Origin: Sciurus carolinensis
Taxonomy: Eukaryota > Chordata > Mammalia > Rodentia > Sciuridae
NCBI RefSeq assembly: GCF_902686445.1
Contig: NC_062222.1
Span: 136,717,035 to 136,781,034 of the forward strand
Length of the DNA stretch: 64,000 nt
Reading direction: 5' to 3'
Shown piece after piece: positions 57,738 to 64,000 of this stretch. Position numbers and translations under genes: made by a program. The notes beneath the pieces were generated by a model, which worked only from the letters and a program-made list of their open reading frames with translations, was not told the DNA's origin and ran no database searches. The first letter of the stretch is position 1, and each line of letters begins with the position of its first letter.

Positions 57738-58204
57738 GTGAACTGAAATGATCAGGCCAGCTGATGTGGTAACACACGTACTTCAGAGAAGACCATCTGG
57801 CTTCAGTCATCAATAATAAAGAATGTCATTGTACCTGCATGAGTCATCCAGCCCTGCCCGGGACCTGCTTGCTTGTGCTTTGTGTCTTTGGTCTCTCATC
57901 TTTCATGCCCTGCTCCAGGTTGGCAAAGTCTGGGAGGGGTGCGGGTGAAGGGCCTGCTGCTGTGAGGAGGCTTCTGGGCACTGGGCCTGAGTGGCTGCTG
58001 TTACAGGTGTCAACTCACTCAGCTCCACTGTGGAGAGGCAGGGTGGGCCTTGAGCGTCGACACTTGTGGTCCGGGATGGAGACAGTAATACCTTAGATCT
58101 AAAGCATAAAATAAACATAAGGTGTTCAGGAAACTCTTAATTCCTTTTCCTTCTTTGGATTTTTTTTTTTTTTTTTAACTTGAGAAAAGTAGCATCACAT
58201 GGTG

Positions 58205-58410
58205 ATTTAAGAACATGAACTTTAGGGTAAGACTGTTCAGTTTGCATCCCAGCACTGCCACAGTTGAACTGTGACTTTGGCCAAATTACTTAACCTTTTC
58301 AAGCCTTAATTTTCCTCATCTCTAGAACTGGGAGAAAAATAATAACCTACCTCAACGGTGGTGAGATTAGATTAGTAAATATACATCGTGTACTCAGAAC
58401 ATCATGAACG
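58205..58410 (+). repeat. MIR SINE
   Basis: GTTTGCATCCCAGCACTGCC, GTGACTTTGGCCAAATTACT, TAACCTTTTCAAGCC and TTTTCCTCATCTCTAGAACT in MIR order. Confidence 0.85.
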
Positions 58411-58644
58411 AAAAGTATTCGTCATGAGCAGTGTTTCTTTCTCATGACAAGATAGCCACAAACAAGAGAAAGTGGAACGCAGTGTGAGAAGGAGCCTGAG
58501 CCCTTTATTTACCGTTTCTGTAAACACCGGGCCTCTTAGGGCCATCTCTTTCTTGCCTGGAGTGCTGGGAACACGGAAGCAGTTGTGTTGATGTGCTTCC
58601 AGAGCCTGAGGCTGAGCTGAGGGAAGGGTGTGCACCAGCCAGGA

Positions 58645-58815
58645 GCTTTGGACTTGATTTCTAGGTTCACCTGTTTTTGTCTGTATGACCTGACAAGTTG
58701 TTTCTTCTTGGTTCCTCATCTGCCAGATGGGCTTTACCACACCTACTTATTAGATTGCTAGGATTTAAGAGAGTGTATGTGATACATTTCTGCCCAGAGT
58801 CTAGCACAGAGTTAA
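58645..58815 (+). repeat. MIR SINE
   Basis: TGATTTCTAGGTTCACCTGT, TCCTCATCTGCCAGATGGGC and TGCCCAGAGTCTAGCACAGA in MIR order. Confidence 0.7.
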
Positions 58816-59140
58816 CTTTTGCCCAGAATTACTCAAGAAGTAGCTCTCACAACTTTTAGTTTATAAATAGACTCAATTTGTGATATAGATGCTGTATGTG
58901 GTTTGTCCCTCGGCACACCTGATCTCATTCTAACTGGGCTATGGTCTCCTGACTTGGGCCTTACAGACTTCAGTTTTTTGGGGAAATGTTAATGTGTTAT
59001 TTTCAATTACCTTTTCAAATTTCATAAAAATTTTTCAAACTTGTGTTTTCTATCAATTTTCATTAAGATTTCAGAGAGATTTCCTTAGTAGGGAAAACAA
59101 AACTCTGCAGTGGTAAGAGAATCACACTAAAGCCATAGTT

Positions 59141-59251
59141 TTTTTTTTAATAACTTTATTAATTTATTTTTTTATGTGGTGCTGAGAATTGAACCTAATG
59201 CCTCACATGTGCTAAGTAAGTGCTCTACCACTGAGCTACAACCCTAGCCTG
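59141..59251 (-). mobile_element. ID SINE with A+T-rich extension
   Basis: Poly(T) and ATAACTTTATTAATTTATTT, then GTGGTGCTGAGAATTGAACC and GAGCTACAACCCTAGCC. The duplication AAAGCCATAGTT lies at 59129-59140 and 59252-59263. Confidence 0.92.
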
Positions 59252-59257
59252 AAAGCC

Positions 59258-59430
59258 ATAGTTCTTGAAGTGTGGCTCCAGACAAGGCGTGCCATCATTA
59301 GCTGGTTTTTGTGAGAAATGCAGATTCTCAGGTTTCAGCCACTTCCTACCTGCCCTGAAACACACACACACTCTTGGGTTGGGACCCACAGGTAATCCTA
59401 ATGCATACTGAAATCTAAGAACCATTCCTG
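59258..59430 (+). mobile_element. MER5A hAT relic
   Basis: ATAGTTCTTGAAGTGTGGCT, GAGAAATGCAGATTCTCAGG, CACAGGTAATCCTAATGCAT and ATCTAAGAACCATTCC follow MER5A in order. The ID at 59141 inserted at its edge. Confidence 0.8.
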
Positions 59431-60299
59431 TGCAAGAAGGGAATGTTGAATTTGGGAAGAAAATAAGTCGTTTTCACCTTTACTTAGCTCTGGGCTAAAG
59501 GGCCCAGAGCACACTAGCATACAGATTTTGCTAACTGCTGGTGAACTGGAGTTCTTGAGAATAAAGGTAGGGAGCATGCATTTGAAGAGAGCTGCCTTCA
59601 GGTTTCCAACCTTGGGGTTTGTATGCACTGGGCTCTGGCCAGATTGTCAGGGGTGGTGGCACTGCCTTGAAGTGTTGTCCTTTTCTTTGTGAACAGAAGG
59701 GGGCCTTCTTTCTTGGATTCCTTGGTATTTTGATTTGCTGTACAGTTCAGAGCCACTGAGGAGATCCATCCTGGGATTAAAATGAAGTACAGGACTTACT
59801 TGCCCTTGCTTTCATTGGATCAAACAAAAGACATTTTAACAGATAATTAATTGCAGTTGTGATAAACGTGAAGAAATCCAGAGTGCAGTGATCACAGAGA
59901 AGTTTTTGTACCATCAAGCATATTTCTCAAAAATCAAGTTTTTCAAGTAATTGCCAATGACCCTGTGCAGTGGTCAGTTCTCAGTCCTTGTTTCCTGGAC
60001 TCATGAACAGCACTGCCTCAGCTTAACCGCTCCTTTGCCCCTTCAGATGTCCCATCCTTCCTCTTTTGCAATTTCCTTTGCTATGTCCTTCCTCTTCCCA
60101 ATCTTGTAAGTGTTGGAGCACCGCCTCTCAGGTACTTCTAGTCCGTAGTCACTCCCTAGGGCATCTCGACTAGACTTGGGTCTTCATTGCAGACCTACAC
60201 AGGAGCCCTGTTCTTGTCTTCAGTCAGGATTCTACCCCTGAACTCCAAAGCCAGGCATCCAGCTGCCTAAAAGACTATAAGAAGACCATTGAAAAGTAA

Positions 60300-61690
60300 A
60301 TGTGAAGCTTTGTAATTTGAACAGATGTCAGAGGCTCGAGGTTAAGAACGTGAGTCAACAGAATTTATGAATCTTTTAGACAAAACTCTGTACACAGGTT
60401 TAAGGAAAGGGCATTATTGTTAGGAGATGAGGCTGACCAGGGCTCAGAGATAGTTACTGATGGGGCAGTGACGGCGGCAGAAAAAGACAGGCTGATAGAT
60501 TCTGATAACCTGCATCTGACTCTTATTGGAGCAGAGGTGAGTACATGGCCTATTGGTTTGGGCTCATATGACTGGGAATGTCTTGGATGGCCTTCTGGAA
60601 TTTCAGGTCAGCTCTTAGATCTTAAAGAGAGAACCTCAGAAGGCAGCAAATCCAAGGGAGCTTGAAGTGACATTCATTCTCACCTGGGTTCTGAGAAGTC
60701 TGGGTGACTCAGAAAGTCACAGAACATCACAAATTGCAGATAGCATTGATCAGAGTGGTCAGTGTGGGTAGCTAGCTATGGACCTACAGGTGAACTCTAA
60801 AACAACAAAACTAATTCCACTTTCATCAGCCCTCACGCCTTTGGAAAATGGATTTCAGTGAGTTTACAGAGACAGAGCAGGTCTCAGTTCCAGGTACTGT
60901 GGAGTGAGGGTATTCAATCTGCCTCCCTAATGAAGGCAGCTTGGAAACTGAACAGAGCAGTTAAGGGTGCTAGGAATTACACGGAAGCTGGTGGACTACG
61001 GAAGACCAGAATTCCCAGCACTGTGGAAGTGATACTGAGTTCACTGATTTTTTTCCCCTCTGATATTCCCCAGCCTGAACTTGGGCAGCCCCAAACCCAG
61101 AAAGGGGTACTAAGGTAGGCAGAGTACCAGAAGGAGCTCTTGTGTGTGATCTGAAGAGGCACCTAACGCTCAGGCAGAGGCCCTGCTTGTCATTGTCCTT
61201 TCCCTGTGCTCTTGTACCCCAGCACCCAGTCTGTCTTAAGGAAGCAGCATGGGAACTGGATCTCTTAGGACAGGGAATTAATGAGAAGAGCTTTCTTCCC
61301 CAGAAAGTGGGTGAAGCTCTGGCACATTATCCTGTCTTACCTCCACCTGGCCCTGATGAAGACACAGTTGTGATAAGTGTGTGGCTAGATACCAGACAGA
61401 GGAGACCTAGGGAACTGCTAGGGGATTGTAGAGAGGAGAGGCACAGGAAAGTGACCCTTTAAAGTTGTTAGAACTCCTGGAATTCCAGGTTGTGGGAATG
61501 TGTTTCCCACCTGAAGTAGAATTCATAGACTGAAGACTGAACTTCGCAGATAACTGGGTCATTGGGTGGCGCACATGTGGGATAGATTCAAAAAGAACTA
61601 AGAATGTGGCTGAGTTTGTGACCATAACCCTGAGAAGCTAGCTGGAACTTGGGTCTGGAATCCAGTTAGATTGCTCACTTACCAAAATAA
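60300..61690 (+). other. Possible 5' region of the following L1, or unique sequence
   Basis: There is an 82-codon frame at 60417-60665 (with EADQGSEIVTDGAVTAAEKD and a GTGAGT-like donor after it near 60536) and others at 60858-61118 and 61142-61462. The text GTCTCAGTTCCAGGTACTGT and GTTAAGGGTGCTAGGAATTA looks like old L1 5' UTR, and L1 coding relics follow on the same strand. I cannot decide, and no gene is supported. Confidence 0.35.
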
Positions 61691-61955
61691 AAAATGTGAA
61701 CATTTAGACAAGACCCAGAGTCTCATAATACAATATTCAATACATCTGGAAGGCAGTTCAGAATTACCTGGCTTATGAACTACAATTATCTTTTGACAAT
61801 CTATATACACAAAAGTCAAGATTACACAGATGTTGGTATTATCAGCAAAGATGCTAAAGCAGCCATTATAAAAATGTTTCAGCAAGGAAAAGCAATTACT
61901 CTTGAGATGGGAAGATAGAAAATAACAGTGAAGAAATAGAAAATTTGAGAACTAA
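61690..61955 (+). mobile_element. L1 fragment, upstream of the nested SINE
   Basis: CAGATGTTGGTATTATCAGC, GCTAAAGCAGCCATTATAAA and GAAGAAATAGAAAATTTGAG fit the ORF1-side region of an L1M. It continues at 62205 after the SINE. Confidence 0.65.
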
Positions 61956-61956
61956 G

Positions 61957-62091
61957 TGTAGATGGTCACTGTGGTACAAGCCTGTAATCCCAGTGACTTT
62001 GGGAGGCTGAGGCAGAAGGATTGTAAGTTTGAGGCCAGCTTGGGCAGTTTAGTGAGATCCTCAGCAACTTAGCCAGACCCTGTCTCAAAAA

Positions 62092-62126
<35 letters not shown>

Positions 62127-62190
62127 AGGGCTGGGGACATAGTTCAGTGAGAAAGTGCCTGTGAGTTAAATCCCCAGTACCCTCTCACAC
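61957..62190 (+). mobile_element. B1-ID composite SINE nested in L1
   Basis: ACAAGCCTGTAATCCCAGTG, GGGAGGCTGAGGCAGAAGGA, a nine-to-ten-unit AAAT repeat (62088-62127) and GGGCTGGGGACATAGTTCAG. The simple repeat expanded in the A-rich linker between the halves. Confidence 0.9.
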
Positions 62191-62961
62191 ACTCTTGAGT
62201 AGAAGTTTTATAACTGAGAAACATAACCGAAATGACCAACCAGACAAGCTCACTGGTAGGATATACGTGCTGGAGAAAAGATGGAGTGGATTTTGAGATC
62301 ATTAATAGAAATTATCCAGTCTGAGCAATACAGAGAAAAAACAAAAACAAAAACCCTGAGCCTAGAGAACATATGGAAGAGTTAAAAAGTCTAACTTTGT
62401 GTCATTGGAGTTTCAGAAGAAAATGAGAGACTGTGATACAGGAAAAATATTGGAATAAACAGTGGCTAAATATGTCACAAATTTGGCAAAAGACATAAAA
62501 CCTGCAGGTTCAAGAGACTCTCAAAGTGACACTCAAACAGGATAAACCTAAAAAGCCCATGTCCAGATATGTCATAACCAAACTGCTGAAAATTCAGAAA
62601 AAAATCTTAACAAGCAGCCAGAGAAAAACATGCATTACTTATTGGGAAATAAAAATTGGAATGACTGAATTTCTCATCAGAAACCACAGAGACCAGAAGG
62701 AAATGAAAAAACATTTTTAGACTACTGAAGGAAAAGAACAGTCAACTCAGAATTTTGTATCCAGCACAAATACCCTTCAGGAATGAAGGTGAAATGAAGG
62801 GATCCTCAGGTGAAAGACTACAAGAGGACTGGTTGCCAGCAGCCCTGCTATGAAGAAATTGCTAAAGGAATATTTCAGACTGAAGGACCTGTACTAGAAG
62901 GGAACTTGGAATATCAGGAAGAAAAATGTACATTGTTCTGGATAAATGTGGACTATTCTTT

Positions 62962-63095
62962 TTTTTTTTTTTTTAAAAAGTTGTACATGGACACAATACC
63001 TTTATTTTATTTGTTTTTATGTGGTGCTGAGAATCGAACCCAGTGCATCACACATGCCAGAAAAGTATTCTACCACTGAGCCACAAACACAGCCC
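62962..63095 (-). mobile_element. ID SINE with extension nested in L1
   Basis: Poly(T), TACATGGACACAATACCTTT, GTGGTGCTGAGAATCGAACC and GAGCCACAAACACAGCCC. The duplication TGGACTATTCTTT lies at 62949-62961 and 63096-63108. Confidence 0.92.
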
Positions 63096-63563
63096 TGGAC
63101 TATTCTTTAATGAGTTCTTTACAAAATATGCCTGGTTGGAAGCAAAGGTCATAGTGTGGTGTGGGGTTTCAAGTGTAAGATAACCATCAGTGCTCCTCTC
63201 CAGACACGGAAAGAGCTGAACGCCACCAACAGCCAGCTGGGTCTTACTGGCCCAGGGTCATTCCAGCCTTTAGCAGCAGTAGAGCACATGTTTCAAGCAC
63301 ACATGGACATGCACTAGGATAGGCCAGAGAAACGGGAATATTTTGAAATGAGATGCTTCAATCTGAGTTTTCTGACCACAGTGGTATTAGACTAGAGAGA
63401 GTGACAGAAAGATAGCAAGAACACCTCCAAAAATGTGGAGATTAACAAGTAACAAACTTCTAAATAAATTATGGGTTAATGAGGGAGTGAAAAGGAAAAG
63501 TAGTTTGAAATCACATCTTCTAGGATGCAGTGTTTGGAAAGGAAATTGATAGCATTAAAATGC

Positions 63564-63612
<49 letters not shown>
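63564..63612. repeat. (TA)n(CA)n compound microsatellite
   Basis: About 10 AT/TA units run straight into about 14 CA units. Confidence 0.95.
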
Positions 63613-63616
<4 letters not shown>

Positions 63617-64000
63617 AGAAGAAAGGTCTCACACCAGTAATCTAAGTTTCTATCTTAAGAAGCCATAAAAGAGCAAACCCAACGCAAGCAAATAATAAAC
63701 ATAGGAACAGAAATAACGAGTTTAAGGCAAGAAAATGATAGTGGAGCCAAGAGCCAGTTCTTTGAATTGACCAGTAAAATTGATCAAACTCTAGTAATGG
63801 ACAAAAGAACCAAGTTATCAGAAGAAATGAAAAAGGACACCACTGTGGACCACACATAAATTAAAAAGATAAGAGAATGTTTGGATAGCTCTTTGTATAT
63901 AAATTTGACAGCTTACATGAAATGGTCCATTTCTTTGAAAATTATAAATCATCTAAGATGAAATAGATTAACCAGAATGATATTTCAATTACTAAAAAGC

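Larger units (their letters stand above)
55878..64000 (+). other. TBC1D14: TBC1D14 intron 3, partial
   Basis: The intron begins GTACAC after exon 3 and is open at the window edge. It contains L2, MIR and MER5 relics, one ID element and, from about 61.7 kb, a long + strand L1 with nested SINEs. I found no sequence matching the next TBC1D14 exon. Stretches 55880-56610, 57010-58200 and 59430-60300 show nothing I can identify. Confidence 0.75.
62205..64000 (+). mobile_element. L1 fragment running off the window
   Basis: AGAAATTATCCAGTCTGAGC, TTTGGCAAAAGACATAAAAC, AGAAACCACAGAGACCAGAA, CAGAATTTTGTATCCAGCAC and later GCCAGTTCTTTGAATTGACC follow the L1M order from ORF1 into ORF2. Stops and indels are frequent. 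An ID element is nested at 62962-63095 and a microsatellite at 63564-63612. Confidence 0.8.

Noticed and set aside
62526..62720. A 64-codon Lys-rich frame as a gene
   Set aside because: It lies in an L1 relic and reads as decayed L1 sequence.

Overview
This is a stretch of a mammalian nuclear genome. It is dominated by interspersed repeats, with one recognisable gene on the + strand: the 5' part of TBC1D14 (TBC1 domain family member 14, a RAB11- and TRAPP-linked regulator of recycling endosomes and autophagy). The SINEs are mostly tRNA-like ID elements and composites in which a B1-like 7SL-derived half is joined to an ID half. That composite, plus ID copies with an A+T-rich extension, is typical of squirrels (Sciuridae). 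A squirrel, marmot or ground squirrel is therefore the most likely source. This is inferred from repeat content and is not proven.

Layout. Positions 1-9.7 kb are upstream flank with no supported gene. It holds SINEs, an old L1 3' end and a structurally complete solitary retroviral LTR on the - strand (3162-3532). Positions 9.7-10.9 kb are a CpG island with GC-box repeats, a YY1-like initiator element and two good splice-donor candidates, and I take it as the TBC1D14 promoter and non-coding first exon. Intron 1 runs to 19,567 and contains MIR, L2, B1-ID and a MaLR LTR carrying an unexplained insertion. Exon 2 (19,568-20,306) holds the start codon at 19,585 and encodes residues 1-240 plus two bases of codon 241. 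Intron 2 is about 35 kb (20,307-55,756). It contains most of the repeats, a processed retropseudogene with a poly(A) signal (30.64-31.34 kb), several old L1 fragments, MaLR LTRs, L2/MIR and hAT relics, and a long polypyrimidine tract. Exon 3 (55,757-55,877) brings the coding sequence to residue 281. The remainder (55.9-64 kb) is the start of intron 3, ending inside a + strand L1. The TBC catalytic domain lies beyond the window.

The window holds no operon, CRISPR array or convincing new protein family. The points most worth checking are regulatory or structural: a possible upstream ORF whose stop overlaps the TBC1D14 AUG, the three-copy GC-box array, the solo LTR upstream of the promoter, the retropseudogene with a 63-bp tandem duplication, a 317-bp insertion of unknown origin inside a MaLR LTR, and a weak exon 3 donor with an open reading frame running into the intron. 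Repeat family names come from recognising consensus features by eye. Boundaries are approximate unless target-site duplications are given.
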